Shown in pieces: positions 18,705 through 28,088 of a stretch of DNA of 64,000 nucleotides; the first letter of the stretch is position 1, and each line of letters starts with the position of its first letter. A program made the position numbers and the translations under genes. The notes under the pieces are model-generated. The model ran no database searches, was not told where the DNA came from, and was given only the letters and a program-made list of their open reading frames with translations. Origin of the DNA: Pseudobdellovibrionaceae bacterium. GTDB lineage: Bacteria > Bdellovibrionota > Bdellovibrionia > Bdellovibrionales > Bdellovibrionaceae. The stretch is from positions 30,138 through 94,137 of the forward strand of contig JAKFYD010000003.1 of NCBI GenBank assembly GCA_021731025.1. Reading direction: 5' to 3'.

Positions 18705-19964
18705 TTAACGAACTTTTAAATTTTTTGGAACCTTTGGTTTCGTTGGTTGTACAGGAGGCGTCGGCATGGGGATTGGAGTAGTACCGTATTCCCAAGCTCC
18801 GATGTCGTAAGCTGTGCCCATAGGCCGCAAAGTTCCATTGATGTCTGTGCTAACTTCTCCCAAAGTTTTTCCTGTATCAATCGCGGGACTGGTGCTTTGT
18901 AAGCGAAGATCAAAAGTGCTTTCATTGATAAATTTTGGATCTGTCGATAAATTATTCGAGGAAAGTTGGATTGAACCTAAGTTTTCAACGGCGACGCCAT
19001 TTTGCCAGCAGATATTGTTAACAATAGAAGTGCCCGAAGCTGCTGGCCCATTCTGGATGCAGGATCCTACATTTTTAAAGATGGTATTGTTGTAAACTTT
19101 CGCCCCCGTTTCACCGTAATCGATGGTGACGCCGTACTGATTGCTCCAGATCATATTATTGTAAATTTGGTTTCCTGAACCACCGTAAACACTGATGCCG
19201 GGACCTCGTTTTCCAGCGAAGGCGTTGTTGTGCACACGATTGTTGCGGATGATATTGTTGCTTCCTTTGGGATACTTGTGAATTCCCCAGCCGCCGTTGT
19301 TATAAAATTCATTGCCTTCGAGCAAGTTGTTGTCGGTATTAAAATAAATTCCGTGGTCGAAATCTGTAGTGCCATTGTTATAGATTTTGCAGTTGATGAG
19401 CTCATTAAAATCAGAAGGAATTCCATTCCCAGGAAAAATTGTAATTCCTTGGCCCGGAGAATTTTTAAGCTCGCAGTTTTTAATGCGGATGTGATTAGCT
19501 CCACCCCATAAACTGATATTAACTTGTCCACTCCCATTGGTCGCAGTCGACTTGGTCAACAAACCGCCATCAATGACTAAACCATCAATGATGACATATT
19601 TAATATAGCTGTGAGACAGTCCAACAACGTAACTTCCTCCAGAGGGTCTCAGGATCGCCGTCTCACCAGGATAAGACATAATGGTGACAGCGCTACTCCA
19701 GGAAGTCCCGATGGGGATTTGTTGTGTGTTGCTATCAATTCTTTCAGCGTAAGTTCCGCCTCGCAGATAAAGGATGTCGCCGGCTCTGAGAACAGAGAGA
19801 CCTTTGTTGATTGTGCGAAAAGGAAGTGAAAGAGTTCCCGAGTTTGAATCGTTGCCTGATAGTGAAACGTAGTAGTTGGCCGCGTGGAGGAGGGAAGGGA
19901 AACTGCAAAGAATTGTTATAAACGCGACGAAGAATATCTGAATACGTGAAATTTTCATTTGCAC
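18705..19964 (-). CDS. Exported right-handed beta-helix protein
   Basis: A 419-residue protein with a signal peptide (about 1-28, ending LLHAA). It starts with the motif NYYVSLSGNDSNSGT and then LPFRTINKGLSVLRAGD, the usual entry of pectate-lyase-like and DUF1565-type beta-helices. Asn-ladder repeats such as NNIIRNNRVHNNAF and NQIYNNMIWSNQYGVTI form the helix. A Pro-rich tail (PMPTPPVQPTKPKVPK) closes it. Such proteins bind or cut surface polysaccharides, but no catalytic residues can be assigned. The operator-like palindrome 20041-20055 lies 77 bases upstream. Confidence 0.85.
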   Translation of the reverse strand: MQMKISRIQIFFVAFITILCSFPSLLHAANYYVSLSGNDSNSGTLSLPFRTINKGLSVLRAGDILYLRGGTYAERIDSNTQQIPIGTSWSSAVTIMSYPGETAILRPSGGSYVVGLSHSYIKYVIIDGLVIDGGLLTKSTATNGSGQVNISLWGGANHIRIKNCELKNSPGQGITIFPGNGIPSDFNELINCKIYNNGTTDFDHGIYFNTDNNLLEGNEFYNNGGWGIHKYPKGSNNIIRNNRVHNNAFAGKRGPGISVYGGSGNQIYNNMIWSNQYGVTIDYGETGAKVYNNTIFKNVGSCIQNGPAASGTSIVNNICWQNGVAVENLGSIQLSSNNLSTDPKFINESTFDLRLQSTSPAIDTGKTLGEVSTDINGTLRPMGTAYDIGAWEYGTTPIPMPTPPVQPTKPKVPKNLKVR

Positions 19965-20040
19965 CCTCTCATTAAATTATCGGTGAAATAAGAGCTTTTA
20001 TCTACAGTTTTTAATAGACGAATAAGTACGAGAAATGGGC

Positions 20041-20055
20041 GTCTCGGAATGAGAC
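20041..20055. promoter_or_regulatory. Candidate operator GTCTC-N5-GAGAC
   Basis: GTCTCGGAATGAGAC, a perfect 5+5 inverted repeat, lies 77 bases upstream of the beta-helix gene and just beyond the 3' end of the protease gene. Confidence 0.45.
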
Positions 20056-20059
20056 AGGG

Positions 20060-21052
20060 CTAGATTCCAGTTTGCTTTTGCTCTAGAAACTTTTTCCAAG
20101 AGCTTTCAATGAACGTTTTGGTTGCTTGGCAATCAACCATATAACTGTGCACTTGAAGATGGCTTTCCTCGTCAGAGCCTTGATAGTCGTAACTAATTCC
20201 CGCAGTCATAATCCCTACGAGTTCTCCATTCTTGTTGATAACAGGCCCGCCACTGCTGCCGGGGAGGGCATCGATAGTCGTCCCAACCGCAGGCCCGTTA
20301 GTTATTTGGTAGGTATTTCCCAAATAGACTCCAGAAGACCATCTTTTTGTCTTTAAAATTTCCTCGCTCGCAAAACTCTTTCTAAGCTCTTGATTGGGAA
20401 AGCCAATTGTTGCAAGGGGCGAACCCACATTGAGATTACAATCTGAAGTGAGTTTTATCGGCTCAGTATTTTGAGCATGTTGAGCCGGAACTTTAATCAC
20501 AAGAAAAGCTAAATCATAATCTGGAGAAATTTTTGAAAATAGAGGATCAACTTTAGCAAAAACATCGTAGGAATTTTTTCTCATTGGCAGGCTTTGGGAA
20601 TTGTATAATTTAATATTTTCATAAATGAGTAATCCATACTCAGTAAGAGGCCTAAAGACATGTTTGTTTGTAATCAAACCTAAGTACGTCCCGTTTTGTT
20701 CAATGAGTTTGTAAACAACACTTGTAGAGCCATTTCTTTGATCGAAGTTGTTTGAATCTAAGCTCGTAAATTCAAGCATAAATGTGCTTGCCCAAGCAGA
20801 GCCTTGAGCGGGCAGAATGCCTTGAGTCGAAAAACCTTCTTTAACTAAAATTTGAAAAGGGAAATTTGGTGAAGTCTTAAAATGTGAGTTATATTTTGCC
20901 TGCGCTTTAAATCCAGCAAAAGCGAGGACTAAAATCCATAGGACAAAAGCTGACTTCAGTGTAAAAGTTTTCAACACAATTCCTTCGTAGAATGCTGATA
21001 AAACTGTTGATGAAATTGACAGTAAGCTCAAAAGTGTGATTACAAATCTCAT
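20060..21052 (-). CDS. Trypsin-like (S1/HtrA-fold) serine protease, exported
   Basis: A 330-residue protein with N-terminal hydrophobic segments (about 1-50), so it is exported or membrane-anchored. The chymotrypsin-fold triad is visible: His in LITNKHVF, Asp in SPDYDLAFLVIK and Ser in PGSSGGPVINKNGELVGI. No PDZ domain follows, unlike DegP. Substrates are unknown. It could act on host or prey proteins or on envelope proteins. Confidence 0.85.
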   Translation of the reverse strand: MRFVITLLSLLSISSTVLSAFYEGIVLKTFTLKSAFVLWILVLAFAGFKAQAKYNSHFKTSPNFPFQILVKEGFSTQGILPAQGSAWASTFMLEFTSLDSNNFDQRNGSTSVVYKLIEQNGTYLGLITNKHVFRPLTEYGLLIYENIKLYNSQSLPMRKNSYDVFAKVDPLFSKISPDYDLAFLVIKVPAQHAQNTEPIKLTSDCNLNVGSPLATIGFPNQELRKSFASEEILKTKRWSSGVYLGNTYQITNGPAVGTTIDALPGSSGGPVINKNGELVGIMTAGISYDYQGSDEESHLQVHSYMVDCQATKTFIESSWKKFLEQKQTGI

Positions 21053-21165
21053 ATATCTTCTCTGTTAAACTAAACAGTGGTTTATTAGTTTAATTAGCAA
21101 AATTCATAACAATTGTTTTAAAGGAATGGCTTAATTTTTTGCCAGGTGGCATTGAACTGTTATTC

Positions 21166-21621
21166 TTATTTTGATTTTCGTTTTAAACTTTGGATGATTT
21201 GATCCAGCTTACCTAAGAACTGCGATCGATCTTGCTTCTGCATTGGCGCAGGGCCTCCGCGCATTTCTCCCATATGTCGAAGATTCTGCATCAGCTCGCG
21301 GCTGGCAACGGCGCTGCCGATATTGTCTTCGGTCCACTCGATACCTTTGGGACTGAGCACACGAATATTTTTTTTCACGCAGCGATCGGCTAACAATATA
21401 TCAGAAGTAATTAGAATATCTCCCGGCTCGCTCTTTTCAACTATCCAATCATCAGCAGCATCAAAATGACCTGATACCGAAACCATTTCAATCATCGGAC
21501 TGAGGGGAATTTTCATTGGACTGTTTGCTACAACAAATACTTTGAGCTGATAGCGTCCGGCAACTTTATAGATTTCTTCTTTGACAGGACAGGCATCCGC
21601 ATCAACGTAGATTTTTAACAT
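21166..21621 (-). CDS. YaiI/YqxD family protein (DUF188)
   Basis: A 151-residue protein of a widespread PIN-like/NYN-related family. The family signature is clear from the first residues ([14 protein letters not shown], then [23 protein letters not shown] and RGGPAPMQ). Conserved Asp residues suggest nuclease ancestry, but the family has no proven function that I can name. Its stop-to-start spacing from the upstream lipoprotein gene (9 bases) suggests co-transcription. Confidence 0.92.
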   Translation of the reverse strand: MLKIYVDADACPVKEEIYKVAGRYQLKVFVVANSPMKIPLSPMIEMVSVSGHFDAADDWIVEKSEPGDILITSDILLADRCVKKNIRVLSPKGIEWTEDNIGSAVASRELMQNLRHMGEMRGGPAPMQKQDRSQFLGKLDQIIQSLKRKSK

Positions 21622-21630
21622 GCTTCATAA

Positions 21631-22650
21631 CTATTTCTTAATTGCGATAACAGTGTGATCCCAAAAGTGGGCCCACTCATAAGCGCAAGTTCGTCCTTGA
21701 GAAGTACAACTGCTGCCATCCCAAGCGTGATTGATTCCAAATTCTTCGAAGCCATTATAGCTGATATTGACGTTGGTGTTTTCTGAAGTCAACTTTCCAT
21801 TAACCCACACCCTGACAATGCCATCTTTCGTTGCAGGCCCTGTGCTTGCTTGAAGAAAGACTTCCAATTTATGCCAACCACTTCCTGGCATGACATTCGC
21901 GGCAGCTGCATTCACATTCGGTGAAAACCATCCCGTTCCATCATGATCAGGGCCAACTGTATTCCAGCATCGATTGTATTGAGCACCTGGTCCAAAATTA
22001 GGAAGATGACAGTTATCAACTTGTCCTTGTTGGTACCATCGAATTTGTTTCGATTTTGTTATTCCAGGATCTCCGTACCAAACCAAAAAACTATTGTCCC
22101 CACTGTTGCCGGCATTTACGAAAAACATTTTGTTAGCGTTGTTTGCAAAACCTTCGAAAGTTGAATTCGTACTCCACCAAATTCCGACATAAACTTGTCG
22201 TGCATAATTCAGTGGATAGTTCCAAACTCCGTTTCCTTGAGCACTATTAGCAGCCATAAATGACTTCATTGCTCTTGGTGCGCTAAGTGGAGTTCCTGCC
22301 CCTCCGGGTGAAGCGTAGACCGTTGTTTGACCTTGATAAGCGTTGATTAAATTGCATTGGTTATCGCTCCAGGGGCAATCGACCAAAGTTGTGAGACCTG
22401 CCGGTCTGTTCGCCCAACCTGCGGGAACATTCGTGTTGGGTTGAGGATTTGGAATAGGATTAGGTTGTTGCTGTTGAGGTTGTGGAGATGGTGACTGGTT
22501 GTCGGGAAGATTGTCGTCTGGGTTTATCGTACTCAATTGATCAAGAGAATTGTTTCCGAGGTCTTCCATGGTTTGGAACCGGCCGCAGTTGTTATAGAAA
22601 AATATAACTGTTGCGATTGCGAAAAAAGAAAACCACTTTTGGAAACCCAT
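21631..22650 (-). CDS. LamG/concanavalin-like lipoprotein
   Basis: A 339-residue protein. The signal peptide ends in FFYNNCGRF (Cys about 22), a lipobox of the kind seen in Bdellovibrio-like lipoproteins. A Pro/Gln/Asn-rich linker (about 45-75) leads into a single globular domain (about 80-339) rich in Trp, Gly and Asn, with GSGWHKLEVFLQAS and GIVRVWVNGKL, as in concanavalin/LamG folds. Four cysteines near the end may pair. A nearly identical C-terminal domain occurs in the broken gene at 24611-25670. GGGGG precedes the ATG. Confidence 0.75.
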   Translation of the reverse strand: MGFQKWFSFFAIATVIFFYNNCGRFQTMEDLGNNSLDQLSTINPDDNLPDNQSPSPQPQQQQPNPIPNPQPNTNVPAGWANRPAGLTTLVDCPWSDNQCNLINAYQGQTTVYASPGGAGTPLSAPRAMKSFMAANSAQGNGVWNYPLNYARQVYVGIWWSTNSTFEGFANNANKMFFVNAGNSGDNSFLVWYGDPGITKSKQIRWYQQGQVDNCHLPNFGPGAQYNRCWNTVGPDHDGTGWFSPNVNAAAANVMPGSGWHKLEVFLQASTGPATKDGIVRVWVNGKLTSENTNVNISYNGFEEFGINHAWDGSSCTSQGRTCAYEWAHFWDHTVIAIKK

Positions 22651-22778
22651 TCATACCCCCAATGGTATATTGTACTTGGGTAAACAAGCTATTCCATACT
22701 CATATTGGCGTAACTACAGTAAAAGTTCGTATCAAACTGATCTATTCAGAAAAGCCTTAGTCTAACAGGAGTTTGAAA

Positions 22779-24479
22779 TCAGAGTTGGTCGAAGAAATAG
22801 CGTTGTAAAATAATATCCAATAAGCCCATCGCGGGTTGTAAGGATGTTATGTCCGATATTTTTGTCGCCAATGTTGAGATATCAGTCTGGAATTGTGTCA
22901 CAAGATTGCCTGTGAAATTGCGATTGAGAATCACATGAGCAATCTCTCCCTGCAGTCGCATAGACTGGGGGTGATGATTGTAGCTCATTATCCATGACGC
23001 TAGGCCATCGACAGTCATAAATTTGCTGTGAAGTGTGGCTCCCTGTTTCAAATAAACCTCTGCACCGAAACGATACAGATCATCCAACGCTCGAAGTATA
23101 GGTTTTCCAATAATGGGAACATCAATGGAATTTGGAGAGTTTGTAAAAATGCGGACCTTGACTCCTCTTTTCAATGCGCGAATCAAAGCTTGGTTCATCG
23201 CAGGATTTTTAATAAAGTACGCATTCTCAATATTGATTTCTGTTGTAGTCCCTTCGACTCCCTTGATAATGCTTGCGAGTATGGGATCTCTGACTTCAGG
23301 GTTTGGAACTTGATCTATCGTCATAATCAGGGGACCGTTCTGATTTTCCGTTGAGACGTGTTCTTTTAAATCAAAAACTAATTTTGTGTAGGGAAGATTA
23401 TTTTTATCGACTTGGCTGTTCCAGACTTCGATGAAAACTTTCTGAGTGTCAATCGCTGCATTGTCGTTGGCATAGAAATCGGTGTCACGCCACTTTGGTG
23501 TAGCTTCGGGTCCCATATGACTGTAGACATCACCAAAATTCATTCCGCCATCAACGAGATGTCGGCCATCGACGATCATCGATTTTTTATGAAAGGCATA
23601 CATAGGGAATTCGAGATCTTTCCATTGAATTATCGGGACGCCTTGCTCTTTCAACCAAGCAGGAACAGCGCCATAAATTTCTTGTTGAGCTGTTTTATTG
23701 TCGACGATAATGCGCACATCGCGTCCCGCTTTATGTTGAGCTGCTAGGAGTTTAGCAAATTTCCAACCAGTAGTGTCCTTTTCAAAGGCCCACGACATAA
23801 CGTAAATGCTTTTTTTAGCCTCACTGATAAGTTTTTCTTTTAAGGGAAATGACTGAGGTCCATCCACAAGAAGTTTGACTTCCGAAGACCTTCGAAATTT
23901 TGATTCAGCGACAAGTTCTAATTCTTTTATAAAATCCGAATTTTCAAAGGCAGAGGAGTGGCCTGGTCCACGGGGAGGAACCAAGGTCTTTTGCGCAGAT
24001 TTTGCAATTTTTCGACAGGCTTCAAGCCATGAGATGTATTTGTTTTTCGATTTTTGACTGAGATTTTTGGCTATGAACTGGTGCTCAATCATCGTAGTCA
24101 ATTGGTCTACCGTCTCGGTTAAATTCTCTTGAGTGAAGCGCGCGGGGAGTTTACCCATATCCAATAATTTTTGAGCGAGAACGCTCAAAACAGGTTTTAG
24201 TTTATTTTCTCCGGAAAGCTTAGCGATAAGTGGCATTAATGAGTCAAGGCTTTTAATGATCTGGGCCTGTTGCGATTTATCTTGAGCAAGAAGGAGAAGC
24301 TGATCTTTAAGAGACATTTGTTGAGGATTTAGCTGAGGAGAAGTAAAAACGGATTCACATTGAGAATTCGTGGTCGCGAGACAACGTTGCTTCGACGAAG
24401 AGCTTTGCGTTTTAAAATGGGTGCAAGAGCTTGCGAATATTAAAAGACCTATTGGGATGATGAAATTCTTTTGTAACAT
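22779..24479 (-). CDS. Phospholipase D superfamily lipoprotein (cardiolipin-synthase-like)
   Basis: A longer reading from 24668 is possible, but the ATG at 24479 gives a proper lipoprotein signal (IPIGLLIFASSC), so I use it (about 566 residues). Two HKD motifs are present, HKKSMIVD and HSKFMTVD, each in the usual HxKx4D form, so the protein has the two half-sites of a PLD enzyme. A helical region of about 150 residues precedes them. It could make or transfer phospholipids, or hydrolyse them; the lipid anchor points to a periplasmic or outer-surface site. Confidence 0.87.
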   Translation of the reverse strand: MLQKNFIIPIGLLIFASSCTHFKTQSSSSKQRCLATTNSQCESVFTSPQLNPQQMSLKDQLLLLAQDKSQQAQIIKSLDSLMPLIAKLSGENKLKPVLSVLAQKLLDMGKLPARFTQENLTETVDQLTTMIEHQFIAKNLSQKSKNKYISWLEACRKIAKSAQKTLVPPRGPGHSSAFENSDFIKELELVAESKFRRSSEVKLLVDGPQSFPLKEKLISEAKKSIYVMSWAFEKDTTGWKFAKLLAAQHKAGRDVRIIVDNKTAQQEIYGAVPAWLKEQGVPIIQWKDLEFPMYAFHKKSMIVDGRHLVDGGMNFGDVYSHMGPEATPKWRDTDFYANDNAAIDTQKVFIEVWNSQVDKNNLPYTKLVFDLKEHVSTENQNGPLIMTIDQVPNPEVRDPILASIIKGVEGTTTEINIENAYFIKNPAMNQALIRALKRGVKVRIFTNSPNSIDVPIIGKPILRALDDLYRFGAEVYLKQGATLHSKFMTVDGLASWIMSYNHHPQSMRLQGEIAHVILNRNFTGNLVTQFQTDISTLATKISDITSLQPAMGLLDIILQRYFFDQL

Positions 24480-24568
24480 GCTTAAGTATCGGATCGAATA
24501 GCCCTTTAACCCCATTGGACAAAGGTTTAGATTCAAGGGAATGAAGAACGCCGAGCAGTTGATCAATA

Positions 24569-24592
24569 AAGGCCCAGCTATTTCCGGGCCTT
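24569..24592 (-). terminator. Hairpin terminator behind the chimeric LamG-like gene
   Basis: The perfect 7-bp stem AAGGCCC/GGGCCTT has a 10-base loop and is followed on the minus strand by TTTATTG. It lies 18 bases beyond the stop of the gene ending at 24611. Confidence 0.65.
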
Positions 24593-24610
24593 GTATTTCA
24601 TTACGAGAAA

Positions 24611-25670
24611 TTATCTTTTTATTGCTATGACCGTATGATCCCAGTAATGAGCCCATTCGTAAGTGCAAGTTCGTCCCTGCAACAGGCAGCTAGTACCATC
24701 CCAAGCGTGGTTAATGCCGAACTCTTCGAAGCCTCCTGGACTGATGTTCACATTCAGGTTACTGCTTGTAAGTTGACCATCAACCCAGACTTTAACGATA
24801 CCATCTTTCGTTGCAGGGCCTGTGCTCGCTTGAAGAAAAACTTCCAGCTTATGCCAACCACTTCCAGGCATGACATTCGCTGCCGCTGCATTGACATTGG
24901 GGGAAAACCAACCTGTGCCATCATGGTTAGCTCCAACAGTGTTCCAACATCGATCATAGGCAGCGCCAGGACCAAAGTTCGAAAGATGACAGTTATCAAC
25001 TTGTCCTTGTTGGTACCAGCGAATCTGTTTTGAATTAGTGATCCCAGGATTTCCATACCAAACAAGAAAACTGTTATCACCGCTGTTTCCAGCATTAATG
25101 AAAAACATTTTGTTAGCGTTATTAGCAAATCCTTCGAAAGTTGAATTGGTACTCCACCACATTCCCACGTAAACTTGTCGTGCATAACTTAATGGGTAGT
25201 TCCAAACTCCATTCCCTTGAGCACTGTAAGATGGTATTCTGTGAGAGTGTTTTAGTGTTCCTTTTAATTGTCACCAAAGCGCCAGAAGTTGTCCCTCCGC
25301 CACATGAAGAATTTAGATCGTACACTCTCCCAGTAATGGCTAATTGTCCTTTGCCTGGAGAAGTAAATCTAAGCACTGCATCCGCAAGATTACCGGGATG
25401 CATATAATCACGGCCAATGAGCAAATAAGCTTCAGAAGCGGCCTTCATGGTACCAACGGAGGAATTATAAACCATGGTTTCGTTTTTAGTCGTGGTGTAG
25501 GAAAAGCCACGACCCGTATTAAAATCAGTTAAAGCTTGGTAAGTGATTGTTTGGGTCTGTGCCTGTACTTGCAAAGAGAAGCTCATTGCAAGCAGAAATG
25601 GAAGAAGAAAACCAGATTGCCAATTTCTTCTAAAGAACCTCACATAGCTACTATTAAGACGTGAAATCAT
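24611..25670 (-). pseudogene. Frameshifted chimera: signal/beta domain joined to a LamG-like domain
   Basis: The first part (from ATG 25670, with GGGGGG just before it) has a signal peptide ending QVQAQT and a beta domain (about 40-150). Near 25240 the reading frame shifts. The rest, in another frame, matches the C-terminal domain of the lipoprotein at 21631-22650 very closely (shared stretches GFANNANKMFF and FGINHAWDG). The similarity to the paralogue begins at SAQGNGVWNYP, right at the shift, and a stop in the second frame lies upstream. This looks like an unequal recombination or gene conversion that left the gene out of frame. Two truncated products are the alternative. Confidence 0.7.
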
Positions 25671-25691
25671 ATTCCCCCCGGAAGTTGTCAA

Positions 25692-26193
25692 GCTTTCGCA
25701 TCAAAGATAAAAAATAGAAATGCATTCGAGTTTTGCTTTTGATGAATAGTTAGTATAGGAAGGAAATATACTTTAGTTACTACACAAAATGGCGTGATCC
25801 TGTATCAAAATAAGATATTGTTTAGATTATCGTCTCAAAATGAAATGTTTTAGACGCGAAAGTCAGTTAAAGTTTCTATCAAATTAAATAAAACTAAAGC
25901 TCATTTACTTTCGGTTTGAAGAAAGTTTAATAAGATTTTTTAGTCGTTTGATTCTGAGATGCTAGAATTTAAACCAGAAGAATTGCTGTCGCCCGAGCTT
26001 TCGAAGGCGAACCAATTGGTATTATTCGTTACAAGCTTCGCGGAAGAGATCGTCGTCCGTAAGATAAATCCAACTTGTTAGATAATAGCATCGTGCCATT
26101 TTTTAGGATTGGGTTAAGATTCCGTGTTGTTTCCGTTAACCCCCTTGTGCATTTCATATTTTCGATAACAAATATGTGCACGGGGGGTGGCTC
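25692..26193. other. Intergenic region, about 500 bases, AT-rich
   Basis: This holds a degenerate operator-like site GTCTCAAAATGAAAT (25832-25846) inside a hairpin (25831-25856, CGTCT/AGACG with AAAA/TTTT) and a 40-codon ORF (25959-26081) whose base use looks more coding-like than its surroundings. The ribosome site GGGGGG of the next gene ends it. No RNA gene or repeat family is evident. Confidence 0.5.
25959..26081 (+). CDS. Possible 40-residue ORF or gene fragment
   Basis: ATG at 25959 opens MLEFKPEELLSPELSKANQL and runs to TAG at 26079. It is more GC-rich than the surrounding DNA, which suggests coding origin. No ribosome site is visible and I do not recognise the product. It may be the leftover of a deleted gene. 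Confidence 0.3.
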   Translation: MLEFKPEELLSPELSKANQLVLFVTSFAEEIVVRKINPTC

Positions 26194-26514
26194 ATGAAAA
26201 TTATTTTATTATTAGCTTTATTTTGTACGGCCTGTTCAGAGGGAATACCAGTCTTTGGAATCAATAACGATGGAGAAGTGCAAGAGATTGCTGTAGACCC
26301 AGAGATTTATTCTGAAGAAATGGGGAAGGTTGTTCAAGGGCTTCAAAAGAAAACCTTACCGCTTCTCGAAAAGAAAGCAAAAACAGGTCAACTGACAACC
26401 GTCGCGGTGGGCGTGGGAATAGTGGCTCAAGCGGGAATTGGTCCCTACAGAGTCTCGGCAGAGCCCAGAATAAGATTTCTTATCTCAAATAAAGACATTC
26501 CAGTAATTCCTTAA
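26194..26514 (+). CDS. Small exported lipoprotein with one copy of a shared beta unit
   Basis: I choose the ATG at 26194, which follows GGGGGGTGG at good spacing, giving 106 residues. The lipobox is FCTAC. The C-terminal half has a helix (EMGKVVQGLQKKTL) and then an alternating-strand unit (TTVAVGVGIVAQAGIGPYRVSAEPRIRFL). The same helix-plus-hairpin unit recurs in the next two proteins. It is the first gene of a three-gene operon (12 bases to the next). Function unknown. Confidence 0.7.
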   Translation: MKIILLLALFCTACSEGIPVFGINNDGEVQEIAVDPEIYSEEMGKVVQGLQKKTLPLLEKKAKTGQLTTVAVGVGIVAQAGIGPYRVSAEPRIRFLISNKDIPVIP

Positions 26515-26526
26515 GGGAGAACACTC

Positions 26527-27789
26527 ATGAAATATATTTTAATTTTTATTCTTTTTTTCAGTTTTCAAGTCTTTGCGTCCGAGGTCTCTTACCAGGTGCC
26601 CTCTTCATGGTTAACGGCCGAGGAAGAAACTTACCAGATTTTCGGACAATCACCCCAAGCCACAGACGAAAAATTCAATCAGGGAACCGACAAAATTTTG
26701 CAAACGGTTTTAAATCCGCTGAAACAAAGTGCGAATGAAAAATCCTGGAAGCTCAATGGAGTGATGTTTGATTTAACTGTCTCTTCCCAGGGAACCTTAG
26801 GTTTATTGGCTATGAAAGGCGCACCTTCGGCCACGATTGCCTGGATTAAAAAGCCAAAAACTAAACCTGCGGTCGTTAGCCAAGAAGAAGGACCTGATTC
26901 CGGCTATGCAATAAATATCAATGAGAATGTCGATCGTTCAACAGATTCATTGGTCAAAACTTTAATGAGTACAGGACAAGTTAAAAATGAAGCCCATTTG
27001 CGTGAAAATTTAACTCGAGTGGTTTCATCGTTTAAAAATTTGACCAACGGAATTGAAACAACAAGCCAAACTCAATGGAGTTTAAGTCGATTACGACTGG
27101 ATTTATCTGTTGGGGCCTCTGGCGATCTTTCGCCCTTTACCACTGTGGGGGGAGCCTTGCGGGTTCGCTTAGAGTGGTTTCCGCAAAAACGAAGTCAGAA
27201 AATTCAGCCGAACGAAGCTCAAAAAAATATGAACAACTTTTTTAATACAATGGTTCATAATTTAAGTAATTGGAATGGGCAGAACCAGCTTCTTGAACAA
27301 GGTTTAGAGCTGGCTCGAATTCGCGTTGGCATCGGACTGACAAGTCGATTTAATGTTGGGCTTGTCAGAAGTTCCGTGGGGACGGCCTTTCATGTTTACT
27401 TTGAAAAGAAGAAAATGACTTATCAGATTCAGACAATTCACCAGCCGACGCCGAGCCAAGCTTTTCATCAATTCGCTGAGGAATCATTGGATGACATCAA
27501 TCAAAATTGGAATTCAATCCTACAAATTTCCAGTTCTAAGATGCTGACATCTAAGCCTGCTATCAAAGATAAACTGTATGTGGTTGAGCCCGAGCAATTC
27601 TATAAAGGTTTGTCGAAATCAGCAAAGATTGGAAAATACTTTGTGCAAAGATCGAAAAAGAATCTGGCTAATTCAGAATGGACTCTTCAACAAGTTAAAA
27701 TTGGAACCGAGATATCGCTGACCGGAGCGCTTTCGTTAGCGACCTTAACCGGTGCTACAAGTTGCGAAATGACTTTTCAACCTCTGTGA
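26527..27789 (+). CDS. Exported protein with four copies of the shared unit
   Basis: A 420-residue protein with a signal peptide (about 1-17, FFSFQVFAS). I see four copies of a unit of about 80-100 residues: a Asn/Gln-rich helix followed by W/L-x-hydrophobic strands with a central Gly, then an end strand. The strand parts begin near WKLNGVMFDLTVSSQG, WSLSRLRLDLSVGASG, LELARIRVGIGLTSRF and WTLQQVKIGTEISLTG. Sequence identity among copies is low but the pattern is regular. No enzyme motif. AGGGAG precedes the start. Function unknown. Confidence 0.7.
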   Translation: MKYILIFILFFSFQVFASEVSYQVPSSWLTAEEETYQIFGQSPQATDEKFNQGTDKILQTVLNPLKQSANEKSWKLNGVMFDLTVSSQGTLGLLAMKGAPSATIAWIKKPKTKPAVVSQEEGPDSGYAININENVDRSTDSLVKTLMSTGQVKNEAHLRENLTRVVSSFKNLTNGIETTSQTQWSLSRLRLDLSVGASGDLSPFTTVGGALRVRLEWFPQKRSQKIQPNEAQKNMNNFFNTMVHNLSNWNGQNQLLEQGLELARIRVGIGLTSRFNVGLVRSSVGTAFHVYFEKKKMTYQIQTIHQPTPSQAFHQFAEESLDDINQNWNSILQISSSKMLTSKPAIKDKLYVVEPEQFYKGLSKSAKIGKYFVQRSKKNLANSEWTLQQVKIGTEISLTGALSLATLTGATSCEMTFQPL

Positions 27790-27800
27790 AAAAGGAATTT

Positions 27801-28088
27801 ATGAAATCTTTAAACTTAAAGCTTGCTCTATTGCTCATCAGTTTTTCAATACTTGGCTCACTTAAAGTTGCTGCCGACTCGGGTGGCGCAATACAAGGTG
27901 AAGTCGTTGACTACGTGAATAAAAATATCGAAAAGGCCCTTGTCCCCATTTCTGAAAACGAAACTTCGTTGATCGATTGGGAACTTAAAAGGATTCGAGT
28001 CCGTGTGCAAAGCCAGCTCGGAATTAAAATTCCTTGGGTGACAAGCTTTCAAGTTGTGCCCGAGGTTGAGTTTATTTTTGAGAGGTAA
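27801..28088 (+). CDS. Small exported protein with one copy of the shared unit
   Basis: The ATG at 27801, after AAAGGAA, gives 95 residues with a signal peptide (LALLLISFSILGSLKVAAD). The mature part is one helix (GEVVDYVNKNIEKALVP) plus the beta unit ELKRIRVRVQSQLG and onward to VVPEVEFIFER. It lies 11 bases after the four-copy gene. Its last 29 bases recur in decayed form at 30137-30165. Its 3' end overlaps the convergent gene by 17 bases. Confidence 0.68.
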   Translation: MKSLNLKLALLLISFSILGSLKVAADSGGAIQGEVVDYVNKNIEKALVPISENETSLIDWELKRIRVRVQSQLGIKIPWVTSFQVVPEVEFIFER

